A DNA stretch of 64,000 nt from JAGWAJ01 sp965215155 (GTDB lineage: Bacteria > Acidobacteriota > Vicinamibacteria > Vicinamibacterales > UBA8438): assembly GCA_965215155.1 (NCBI GenBank), contig CBDCCY010000001.1, positions 2,108,001 through 2,172,000 on the forward strand. The letters run 5' to 3'. Below, piece by piece: positions 53,852-61,417 of the stretch (positions are counted from its first letter, which is position 1; the number at the start of each line of letters is the position of its first letter). Position numbers and translations under genes: made by a program. Below the pieces are notes generated by a model. The model searched no databases. It had not been told where the DNA came from and saw only the letters and a list, made by a program, of their open reading frames with translations.

Positions 53852-54096
53852 TTCTCGGAACCTCGGGTTGGGGGAGCGGCGAGATCGGCGGCGGCCCATT
53901 CGGACAGCCACTCCTGCTCTTCCGGATGGGCGTCGATGAAGGCCTTGAACGTCGCCGCCGCGGCGCGTGCCTGTCGCCGTTCCAGGTCCTTCTGCAGTAC
54001 CCAGCGGACATGGGCCGACAGGCTTCGGTCCGGCGGCTTGGCGGCTCGGAGCCTCTCAAGCAGATCTCCCTCTAGCTTGATGGTAGTTGCCTTCAT
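53848..54096 (-). CDS. Ribbon-helix-helix antitoxin for the MazF-like toxin
   Basis: An 82-residue protein. Residues 3-40 look like a ribbon-helix-helix DNA-binding domain (ATTIKLEGDLLERLRAAKPP, then DRSLSAHVRWVLQKDL). The acidic, Trp-containing C-terminus (AHPEEQEWLSEWAAADLAAP) would bind and neutralise the toxin. The ATG at 54096 is 6 bases after a TAGACT hexamer and 1 base after a perfect palindrome, so the protein probably represses its own leaderless promoter. Confidence 0.82.
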   Translation of the reverse strand: MKATTIKLEGDLLERLRAAKPPDRSLSAHVRWVLQKDLERRQARAAAATFKAFIDAHPEEQEWLSEWAAADLAAPPTRGSEK

Positions 54097-54097
54097 G

Positions 54098-54112
54098 CGG
54101 GTAGTCTACCCG
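54098..54112. promoter_or_regulatory. Perfect palindromic operator at the antitoxin promoter
   Basis: CGGGTAG-T-CTACCCG has perfect seven-base arms. It contains the TAGACT -10-like hexamer (54103-54108, minus strand) and ends one base before the antitoxin ATG. That is what an autorepressor site for an RHH antitoxin would look like. Confidence 0.65.
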
Positions 54113-54593
54113 ATCAGCATGCCAAGAGCGATTCCGGGTCGGAGCCGAGTTCGATCGCGAGGCGGCGGGTCTCGTGGAGGCCGTCTGGTCGGCTGTTGCC
54201 GACATCGAGCAAGTCGAGGGGGTCGAGGTCATCCGGATTGCGGACGCCGGATTGGTGTCGATGGCCGACATCGCGGCCCGGACGGGTCGCACGTGAGAAG
54301 GCGTGCGACTGTTGGTGACCGGTGCGCGAGGTCCGGGGGGCTTCCCGCCACCGGTCACGGATCGGCGCGGCCGGTACCGACTGTGGCGCTGGTCGGACGT
54401 GGAACGATGGCTGGCGGCGGGTCTTGAGGAGGCGGCCACGGCCGTGGAGGATCACGCGCTGGCGGCCATCAACGCCGGCCTGGAGCTTCGCCACCATGGA
54501 CACTGGCTGGATGCGGGTCGGCGCGCCAGGCTGCGGGCGCTGGTGGGATTGACCGGGGGGGAGGAGCCAAGCGGGTCCGGAAGCGCTACCTGA
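54105..54593 (+). pseudogene. Broken helix-turn-helix DNA-binding protein gene
   Basis: The plus-strand frame reads FDREAAGLVEAVWSAVADIE, then VEVIRIADAGLVSMADIAAR, then TGRT, stop, EGVRLLVTGARGPGGFPPPV and RYRLWRWSDVERWLAAGL to a stop at 54591. It matches a family of small HTH proteins in which the missing codon is normally arginine, so CGA probably mutated to TGA at 54294-54296. The frame has no start codon before an in-frame stop at 54102, so the 5' end is gone too, exactly where the antitoxin promoter begins. The downstream bases 54594-54704 hold no gene. Confidence 0.7.
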
Positions 54594-54704
54594 ATCGCCA
54601 CGGACGGATTCAGGCGTCTTGCGGGGTGATTGTGCGACATGAACGCAACGTCCGGGGCCGGCCGCTCATCTTCATCCGGTTCATCCGGAACATCGTCGGC
54701 TGAT

Positions 54705-55886
54705 TCACAGGTCATCGTTCCACAGGGTGGCCAGGAAGTGCTCGAGCGGCCAGATCTCCATGCCGTCCTCCAGCCGCGGACGCTCCTCGCGGCAGACGAG
54801 GATGCGGCGGTCGATGAGGTGTTCCTCGCCGAGCGCCCGCAGGCTTCGCAGGTGCTTTCCATGGGCGAGCCGGGTCGCCCTGGTCTCGATCGCGATCCGG
54901 TCGTCGAGGATGAAGTCCACCTCGTAGCCGGACCGGGAGCGCCAGTAGGCGAGCGGCGTGCGTGGACGCCGGTAGTCGATCCAGGCGCGCAGCTCCAGGA
55001 ACACGAAGTGCTCGAAGAGCGCCCCGAAGTCGGCCGACGCCTCGCTGACCCGGGGCAGGCGGCGCAGCGCGCGCACGACGCCCGTGTCGAAGAAGTAGAA
55101 CTTCGCGGTCTCGATTGCCTTGCGCTTCACGGTGCGGGACCAGGCCGGCAGCTCGGAGGCCAGGAGCGTGTCCCGCAACACCTCGTACCACTGCACGACG
55201 GTCTGGCGCGGCACCTGCGCGTCGCGGGCGACGTTGGAGTAGTTGAGCAACTGCGCGTTGGTGGTCGCCGCCGTCTGCAGGAAACGCGCGAAGCGGGGCA
55301 GGCTGCGAGCGAGCCCCTCGGCCGCGATCTCCTCGGTCAGATAGCGATCGACGTAGGAGGCGAGACCCTCGTCGGGCGCGTCGGCGAGATAGTGCGGCGG
55401 AAGGAGACCATGATTGACGGCCCGGTCGAGCGAGAATCGTTCGCCGAGCTCCTGCCAGCAGAACGGGTGCATCACGCGATCGCTGCCGCGGCCCCCGAGC
55501 AGGTTCACGTTCCTGCGGCGCAGCGCGCGGGCGCTCGATCCGGTTAGGAGAAAGCGAATCCCCCGCTCCTCGATCATGAGGTGGACCTCGTCCATGAGGG
55601 CGGGGCACTTCTGAATCTCGTCGATGCAGACCACCGTGTCCCGGAGGCCGCGGGCCTCGATCTCGCGGCGGAGGCGGGTCGGATCGGCCAGCACCGCGGT
55701 GAGCAGTCCCTGGTCGAGGAGCGAGAAGGAGAGCGTGACGGTGCCCAGGAGCTGCCGCCGGGCATAGGTTGATTTCCCGGTCTGGCGCGGTCCGAGAAGC
55801 AGCACGGAGCGCTCGGCCAGCAGGCGCTGCAGGTCGAGACACCGATGCACGAACGGCTGGACGCCATCAGACATGGCGGTTGTCAT
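54705..55886 (-). CDS. AAA ATPase with DUF4143 domain
   Basis: An ATPase of about 393 residues. Walker A is LLLGPRQTGKSTYARRQLLG and Walker B VVCIDEIQKCPALMDEVHL, with the arginine sensor region RFLLTGSSARALRR. The C-terminal DUF4143 part has RQTVVQWYEVLRDTLLASEL, FYFFDTGVVRALRRL, FGALFEHFVFLEL and the nuclease-like YWRSRSGYEVDFIL. These proteins are widespread, mobile and of unclear role. I favour the ATG at 55886; ATGs at 55898 and 55874 are in the same frame. The DUF4143 end resembles a PD-(D/E)xK fold (E..VD.I...AIE). Confidence 0.82.
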   Translation of the reverse strand: MTTAMSDGVQPFVHRCLDLQRLLAERSVLLLGPRQTGKSTYARRQLLGTVTLSFSLLDQGLLTAVLADPTRLRREIEARGLRDTVVCIDEIQKCPALMDEVHLMIEERGIRFLLTGSSARALRRRNVNLLGGRGSDRVMHPFCWQELGERFSLDRAVNHGLLPPHYLADAPDEGLASYVDRYLTEEIAAEGLARSLPRFARFLQTAATTNAQLLNYSNVARDAQVPRQTVVQWYEVLRDTLLASELPAWSRTVKRKAIETAKFYFFDTGVVRALRRLPRVSEASADFGALFEHFVFLELRAWIDYRRPRTPLAYWRSRSGYEVDFILDDRIAIETRATRLAHGKHLRSLRALGEEHLIDRRILVCREERPRLEDGMEIWPLEHFLATLWNDDL

Positions 55887-55971
55887 GATAATCGCCATCT
55901 CCAATGGCAGCAAAGGGCGACGGCCACGCGAGGAGAGTCGCGGCCTCGTCGGGTGAGGTATCTTCGGAGGC

Positions 55972-57786
55972 GTGCCCGATGGACGGCGGGGATTCCCGGA
56001 CTTGCGGGCGTTTCTCGATCGATTGCGGCGGGACGGCGACCTGGCCGTCATCGAGGCGCCGGTCGATCCGGTGCTCGAAGCGGCGGAGATTCACCGCCGG
56101 GTGATCGCGGCCGGCGGTCCGGCGCTGCTCTTCCGCAACGTCACGGGGGCGTCGTTCCCGCTCGTCACCAACCTGTTCGGGACGGCGCGCCGGGCGGAGC
56201 TCGCGTTCGGGACGCGCCCGCTGCAGCTCATCCGGCGGGTCGTGGAGCTCGCCGAGACCCTCCTGCCGCCCACGCCGGCGAAGCTCTGGGGGGCGCGGGA
56301 CGTGGCCGGGGCGCTGCTCGGCATCGGCACGCGGTCCCGAGCGCGGGGACCGGTGACGGAGGTCGTCACCCGTGACGTCCGGCTCGACCGGCTGCCGGCC
56401 ATCACCTGCTGGCCGGAGGACGGCGGGCCGTTCATCACGCTGCCGCTCGTCTACACCGAGCACCCGCAGCGACCGGGGCACAACCTGGGGATGTACCGCC
56501 TGCAGGTGCACGACGCCCGGTCGACGGGTATGCACTGGCAGATCGGGAAAGGGGGCGGCTTCCACTACGCGGCGGCCGAGGGCCGCGGCGAGGCGCTTCC
56601 GGCCACGGTGTTCCTCGGCGGCCCGCCGGCCCTGATGCTGGCCGCGATCGCGCCCCTGCCGGAGAACGTGCCCGAGCTGATGCTGGCGTCGCTCATTGCC
56701 GGCGAACGGCTGCCCGTCGTGGGCGGCTTCGGGCCGCACCGGCTCATCGGCAGCGCCGAGTTCGCCCTCGTCGGGTCGGTCGAGCCGCACGTCCGCCGCC
56801 CCGAGGGGCCCTTCGGCGACCACTACGGCTACTACTCGCTCGCCCACGACTACCCGGTGTTCACGGTCGAGCGGATGGCGCACCGCCGGGACGCGATCTA
56901 TCCCGCGACGGTGGTCGGCAAGCCGCGGCAGGAGGACTTCTTCATCGGTGACCTCCTGCAGGAGCTGCTCTCGCCGTTGTTCCCCCTGGTCATGCCCGGC
57001 GTCGTCGACCTGTGGTCCTACGGCGAGACCGGCTACCACTCGCTGGGGGCGGCGGTGGTGCGGCAACGGTACGCCCGCGAAGCGATGGCCAGCGCCTTCC
57101 GCATCCTCGGCGAGGGGCAGCTGTCGCTCACCAAGTTCCTGCTCGTGACCGATCAGCCGGTCGACCTCCGCGACTTCCGCAGGACGCTCGCGCACCTGCT
57201 CGAGCGCACGCGTCCGGAGACGGACCTCTACGTCATGTCCAACCTGTCGATGGACACGCTCGACTACACCGGACCGGCCGTCAACGAAGGCTCCAAGGGA
57301 GTGTGGCTGGGCCTCGGCCCCGCGGTTCGCTCGCTGCCCGCCGGGTTCGAGGCGGCCGAACTGCCCCGTGGCGTCACGACCGCGTGCGTCTTCTGCCCCG
57401 GCTGCCTCGTCGTCGACGCGCCCTCGTACGCAGACGAACCGGGCGCCGCCGAGCGCCTGGCCAGCGCTCCGGCCTTCGCCGACTGGCCGCTCGTCGTCGT
57501 TTCGGACGAGCCGCAGCGTGCGGTGGCGTCGGTGATGAACTTCCTCTGGACGACGTTCACCCGCTTCGAGCCCGCCGCCGACCTCTACGCCCGCGCGACC
57601 CGCGTCGTCCGCCACCACGTGTCCTACACGCCGCCCGTGGTGATTGACGCCCGCATGAAGCCCTCCTACCCGCGGGAGCTCACGTGCCGGCCGGACGTCG
57701 CCCTGCGGGTCACGGAGCGGTGGCGGGAGTACTTCCCCGCCGGGGGCGTCGAGATGGGCGACTCGGAGCGGGCTTCCCTGACGTAG
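55972..57786 (+). CDS. UbiD family decarboxylase
   Basis: A 604-residue enzyme of the prenylated-FMN dependent UbiD family, which reversibly decarboxylates aromatic or unsaturated acids. Landmarks are FPDLRAFLDRLRRDGDLAVI, TLPLVYTEHPQRPGHNLGMY (prFMN/Mn region), GKGGGFHY, RRPEGPFGDHYGYYS (E..GD motif) and FFIGDLLQELLSPLFPLVMP. It could serve menaquinone/ubiquinone synthesis or aromatic acid breakdown. No UbiX-type prenyltransferase is nearby. The only start is the GTG at 55972, with GGAGG almost adjacent. It is divergent from the DUF4143 ATPase gene. Confidence 0.88.
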   Translation: MPDGRRGFPDLRAFLDRLRRDGDLAVIEAPVDPVLEAAEIHRRVIAAGGPALLFRNVTGASFPLVTNLFGTARRAELAFGTRPLQLIRRVVELAETLLPPTPAKLWGARDVAGALLGIGTRSRARGPVTEVVTRDVRLDRLPAITCWPEDGGPFITLPLVYTEHPQRPGHNLGMYRLQVHDARSTGMHWQIGKGGGFHYAAAEGRGEALPATVFLGGPPALMLAAIAPLPENVPELMLASLIAGERLPVVGGFGPHRLIGSAEFALVGSVEPHVRRPEGPFGDHYGYYSLAHDYPVFTVERMAHRRDAIYPATVVGKPRQEDFFIGDLLQELLSPLFPLVMPGVVDLWSYGETGYHSLGAAVVRQRYAREAMASAFRILGEGQLSLTKFLLVTDQPVDLRDFRRTLAHLLERTRPETDLYVMSNLSMDTLDYTGPAVNEGSKGVWLGLGPAVRSLPAGFEAAELPRGVTTACVFCPGCLVVDAPSYADEPGAAERLASAPAFADWPLVVVSDEPQRAVASVMNFLWTTFTRFEPAADLYARATRVVRHHVSYTPPVVIDARMKPSYPRELTCRPDVALRVTERWREYFPAGGVEMGDSERASLT

Positions 57787-57911
57787 CCCGCGCTGCCGGG
57801 CGCGTTGGGAGTCTGCGCTCGCGCGCAAGGCTCCTGCATCCCCAGCTTGCGGCGCAGACTCCTGGCGCGGGCCGGGGGGCGCGTCGGGAGTCTGCGCTCG
57901 CGGCGCGCTCA
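57787..57911 (+). repeat. Dispersed inverted-repeat element, copy C plus a partial copy
   Basis: After the UbiD stop, CGCGTTGGGAGTCTGCGCTC and TTGCGGCGCAGACTCCTGGC form the same inverted ends as the element at 41424, with a different centre. A third, direct half-copy (GGGCGCGTCGGGAGTCTGCG) follows at about 57878 and runs into the stop of the PIN toxin gene. Confidence 0.7.
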
Positions 57912-58307
57912 CCGGCCGAGACGCCGGATTCCGGGCACGTCGTCGAAGCCGCGGTCGAACGAGAGAATCTCCCGGATCTCGTGTTCCTGCATTACGGCGA
58001 CATGAATGGCGTCGCGGGCGGAGAGCGTCGCGAAGCCGAGCACGATGTCGCGGGCGCGATGCAACGTCGCCGCCGTGATCGGGAGCACCTCGTCCACCGT
58101 GGAGAGCAAGGCCTCGAAGGCCGGCTGAATGGCGTCGCGCCGCTCGATGGCGACATAACGGTGCAGCATCTCCTGCAGGACCTCCGCGTCGCTCACCAAT
58201 CGGCGGTTGCGGATCGCCAGGTACTCGAGGATCCGTTGGGCGTCGGCCTTGTGAGGATGGGCCGCGCCCACCAGATACATCGGAACGTTCGAGTCGACGA
58301 GGATCAC
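57909..58307 (-). CDS. vapC: PIN-domain toxin (VapC-like)
   Basis: A 132-residue PIN ribonuclease. The four acidic metal-site positions are visible: Asp in ILVDSNVPMYLVG, Glu in SDAEVLQEMLHRY, Asp in LSARDAIHVAVMQ and Asp in ILSFDRGFDDVPGI. I chose the GTG at 58307, which overlaps the antitoxin stop as GTGA. VapC proteins cleave tRNA or rRNA when free of antitoxin. The end of the gene abuts a dispersed repeat. Confidence 0.87.
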   Translation of the reverse strand: MILVDSNVPMYLVGAAHPHKADAQRILEYLAIRNRRLVSDAEVLQEMLHRYVAIERRDAIQPAFEALLSTVDEVLPITAATLHRARDIVLGFATLSARDAIHVAVMQEHEIREILSFDRGFDDVPGIRRLGR

Positions 58308-58549
58308 GTCCTGTAGCCCGACTCGATCTCGCGCAGCATCTGATGGATGTCGGCCGTGGGGAAGTCGTTGCGCGCCGCCGCGCGGATGGCAGCCAGCTTG
58401 CGGTCCGCGCTGCCCGACGCCTCGTCGCGTCCGGCGTGGCGCAGCTTCTGACGGACCCACTCCGAGAGCGTCAGCCCGTCGCGTGCGGCGAGCTTGCGGT
58501 ACGCATCCACCTCGGCTTCGTCCATGACTACCTGCAATCGCGTACTCAT
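58304..58549 (-). CDS. vapB: Ribbon-helix-helix antitoxin (VapB-like)
   Basis: An 81-residue protein with an RHH domain (MSTRLQVVMDEAEVDAYRKL, then DGLTLSEWVRQKLRHAG) and a C-terminal toxin-binding tail (DIHQMLREIESGYRT). The start region TATACT-ACCAGC-ATG is nearly the same as that of the antitoxin at 54096 (TAGACT-ACCCGC-ATG). It would neutralise the coupled PIN toxin and repress the operon. Confidence 0.83.
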   Translation of the reverse strand: MSTRLQVVMDEAEVDAYRKLAARDGLTLSEWVRQKLRHAGRDEASGSADRKLAAIRAAARNDFPTADIHQMLREIESGYRT

Positions 58550-58555
58550 GCTGGT

Positions 58556-58561
58556 AGTATA
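58556..58561 (-). promoter_or_regulatory. TANNNT box 6 nt before vapB
   Basis: TATACT on the minus strand is followed by ACCAGC and ATG, with no Shine-Dalgarno sequence. The overlapping AGTTATACT is an imperfect palindrome that could be the operator. Confidence 0.5.
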
Positions 58562-58589
58562 ACTGGAGGTCCCCCGAGAGCGTCCGGGG

Positions 58590-61370
58590 CTACGCGCCGC
58601 CGGTCTCCGTCTCCCTCGGCCGTCCCTGCCGGTCGTTGTAGTGGAGAATCGTGTTGAAGAGCATCCCGAACTCGCCGTGGTTCTGCCACCGGTAGCAGGG
58701 GTTCGTGGCGAAGAGCACGACGCGGCCGTCGCCGCGCGGCACGTCGACGACGGCCGGGCGTCCCTCGATCTGGTCCGCGCCGCGCAGGTGGCCACTGAGC
58801 ACGCGACTACCGAAGCCCATCAACACCCAGTCATCGCGGAACCGTCGAGGCACCTCCAGCAGCGGGCCGTTCGCGTAGCGGACCGGAATCGCGGCCGCGT
58901 CGTAGCCGTAGAAGATCGGGTGGTCGGGAGCCGCGATCTTCGCCTCGACGAGCGGGCCGGGCGCGTAGAAGCCGGACCCCGGGCGGCGAGCGTCGATCTC
59001 GCGCGTCAGTCCGTAGGCGGGAGGGAAGCGGCTGGCGGCTCCCAGCGTCACCAGCACACCGCCCGCCGCGACGAAGCGCTGCAGCTCCAGCGCGCCCTCG
59101 ATGCCCATCCCGCCGGTGACGTCGGGCGAGGATCCGTAGTCGCCCAGGAAGCGGTAGCGCTCGGTCTTCGTGTAGGGCCGCGGGCCGCCCCTCGGCTCGA
59201 TGTCGAAAACCAGCCCCTTCGCGGTCCGGCCCTGGTTGGGGATCAGGACGACGTCGTAGTCGGCCCGCAGATTTCCCTGCCGGACGCGCTCCTTGAAGAT
59301 GAGGTCGAACGGGATCTCGAAGCGGTCGAACGCGTGGCGGACCCAGCCGACCTCCTGCGTGTCGCCCCACGTGCTGTAGATGGCCAGCCGGGGCAGGTCG
59401 ACCGGGTGCGTGGCAACCCCCGGCGGCTCGTCGAGAGCGACGGCGGTCAACCCCAGCTCCGCGATCCACTCCAGCAACCGGCCTGCGCGCTCACTGCCGG
59501 CCGCTGCGCGCACGATCAGCGAACCGGGCGGCAGCTCGACGCCGGCGACCTCGAACGGCTCCTCCACGGCGTCGACCGGCGCCCCGCCGAGCCGATAGCG
59601 CAACGTCGTCAGGTGGTTCGAGCCGTAGTGGGCGACGGCGTAGCCGAAACGCCCCTCGGCGTCGCCGGCGATCGTGCCCTGCGGCCGCGCCTCGCGGACC
59701 GGGTCGACCGGGGCGTCGAGAATCGCCGGGTCGTCGACGGCGACCACCGGCGTCCGGTGCATGAGGCCCATCGTCCATCCCGTGTCGTCGTAGGTCCGGA
59801 GCGCGTCGTCCGGGAACTCCGGGTTGCCGAGCAGGGTCTTCGCGAGCCGGAAGTACGGCTGGCGCCCCTTGATGACGTACGACCCCTCGGGGTGCGTCTC
59901 GTCGCCCACCGCCAGCGGCTCCCGGGCGCGGCCGACCTCGATCCCCTGGATGCGCAACAGCTCGACGAGCGTCGCCACCCGCGTCATGTCGCGCTGGCCG
60001 GCCGGTAGGACGAAGCCGTGCGGCGGGTCGCGCTCGCCTTCCTCTACCGAGTTGGCGGACTTGCGGTAAAAGCCCTCCAGGATGACGGCCGGGTTCGAGG
60101 CCGCGAGCTCGAGCGCGGCGAGCGCCGCGGTCTGGCTGTAGTTGGTGTTGTTGCGCAGCGACCACTCGACCTCCTCGTAGGGCGGCGAGGGTCGGTACCA
60201 CTCCCGGCTCGTCCGCGCCTGCTCGGCCGTGTTGTCCTCGGTCTTCAGATGCCGCTTCATCGTCGTCGCGCCGCCGTTGCCGAACGTCTCGTAGAAGCGG
60301 ATCAGCCCGTTGTGGTTCGAGGCCATGAAGGCCAGGTAGCCGGGAGACCACATGTCGACGAAGCCGTGGGTCCAGACGCCGGGCATGCCGTAGCCCGTCA
60401 GCCGCGCCATCTCGAAGTTGGCGAACCAGGGGAGCTCGCCGTAGACGATGGGATCGAGGATCGGGTTCTGCGGCGCCTGGCCACTGAAGGTGTAGAGGAA
60501 CGGCACCGACTCGTGGAGGTCGTGCATCACCGGCGGATGCCACTCCAGGTACCAGTCGAGGACGTTGCGCATGCTCCGCTGCGAGTAGTTGATGTCGCGG
60601 TTGTTGTCATGGAAGACGTACTTGCCCCAGTACGGGGGGCCGCCGATGCGCTCGCGGTCGTCCGTGATGTCGATGAGGTGACGGTAGTACCAGTCGACGT
60701 AGCGGTCCCGCCCGTCGGGGTCCGCGGCCGGGATCAGCGCCACGATCAGGTTGTCGCGGATCCGCTCGAAGAGCGGGCCCTCCTCTACCGCGAGCCGGTA
60801 GGCGAGCTCCATCAGCATCTCCGGCGGGCCGGTCTCGCCGCTGTGGAGCCCTGCCATCAGGACGTAGATCGGCTTGGCCCGCGAGATGACGGCCTGCGCC
60901 TCGTCCTCGTCGAGGCCGCGAGGATCGGCCAGGCGGGCGAGGTCCCGCCGGTGGCGCTCGATCGCGGCCAGCGTGGCCTCGCTCGCGATGGTCACCACGA
61001 CCATCTCGCGGTCCTCGTCCGTCCGCCCGATGGACCGGATCGCCACGCGCGGCGACGCGTCGGCCAGGGCGCCGTAGTAGGCGACGAGGTCCGCGTAGTA
61101 GGTCAGCTCGCGCGGCGCCCCGACGTGGCGGCCGATGACGTCGCGCGGCGAGGGGACGCCGTCGCTCGCGGGCAGGTGGTCGACGAGAGGGCTGAGGAAC
61201 TCGGGCCGCGTGGTCCACTCCTGCACCCGGACCGCGAAGTCGGCGTCCATCGCCTGCCGCTCGTCGGGCTGGCCGGCGGCGGCAGCGGGGAGAACGGCGG
61301 GGCCGACGGCCGCCAGCGCCACGGGGACGGCGATCGACAGGCGGTGAAGGCGGCGAATCGTCTGGAGCAT
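58590..61370 (-). CDS. Secreted M14 family zinc carboxypeptidase
   Basis: A 926-residue exported peptidase. A signal peptide covers about residues 9-35. The M14 zinc site is HSGETGPPE (HxxE) near residue 170, with the later histidine in VMHDLHESVPF. Substrate-side residues appear in AADPDGRDRYVDWYY and NNRDINYSQRSM. The second half is a long beta-rich region with a glutamine amidotransferase-like segment (LIPNQGRTAKGLVFDIEPRG, then AAGGVLVTLGAASRF) typical of large Acidobacteria M14 proteins. I chose the ATG at 61370; an ATG three codons earlier overlaps the TAGGAT box. Confidence 0.86.
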   Translation of the reverse strand: MLQTIRRLHRLSIAVPVALAAVGPAVLPAAAAGQPDERQAMDADFAVRVQEWTTRPEFLSPLVDHLPASDGVPSPRDVIGRHVGAPRELTYYADLVAYYGALADASPRVAIRSIGRTDEDREMVVVTIASEATLAAIERHRRDLARLADPRGLDEDEAQAVISRAKPIYVLMAGLHSGETGPPEMLMELAYRLAVEEGPLFERIRDNLIVALIPAADPDGRDRYVDWYYRHLIDITDDRERIGGPPYWGKYVFHDNNRDINYSQRSMRNVLDWYLEWHPPVMHDLHESVPFLYTFSGQAPQNPILDPIVYGELPWFANFEMARLTGYGMPGVWTHGFVDMWSPGYLAFMASNHNGLIRFYETFGNGGATTMKRHLKTEDNTAEQARTSREWYRPSPPYEEVEWSLRNNTNYSQTAALAALELAASNPAVILEGFYRKSANSVEEGERDPPHGFVLPAGQRDMTRVATLVELLRIQGIEVGRAREPLAVGDETHPEGSYVIKGRQPYFRLAKTLLGNPEFPDDALRTYDDTGWTMGLMHRTPVVAVDDPAILDAPVDPVREARPQGTIAGDAEGRFGYAVAHYGSNHLTTLRYRLGGAPVDAVEEPFEVAGVELPPGSLIVRAAAGSERAGRLLEWIAELGLTAVALDEPPGVATHPVDLPRLAIYSTWGDTQEVGWVRHAFDRFEIPFDLIFKERVRQGNLRADYDVVLIPNQGRTAKGLVFDIEPRGGPRPYTKTERYRFLGDYGSSPDVTGGMGIEGALELQRFVAAGGVLVTLGAASRFPPAYGLTREIDARRPGSGFYAPGPLVEAKIAAPDHPIFYGYDAAAIPVRYANGPLLEVPRRFRDDWVLMGFGSRVLSGHLRGADQIEGRPAVVDVPRGDGRVVLFATNPCYRWQNHGEFGMLFNTILHYNDRQGRPRETETGGA

Positions 61371-61377
61371 GCCCCCC

Positions 61378-61383
61378 ATCCTA
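61378..61383 (-). promoter_or_regulatory. TANNNT box 7 nt before the M14 peptidase
   Basis: TAGGAT on the minus strand is followed by GGGGGGC and the ATG at 61370. The gap to the divergent gene at 61418 is only 47 bases. Confidence 0.4.
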
Positions 61384-61417
61384 CACACGGCGGGCGCTGT
61401 GCTACGGTTGGAGGCCG

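Noticed and set aside
51998..58549. Integrated prophage or integrative element
   Set aside because: No integrase, structural phage gene, tRNA edge or direct-repeat attachment site was seen, so only an island of accessory genes is supported.
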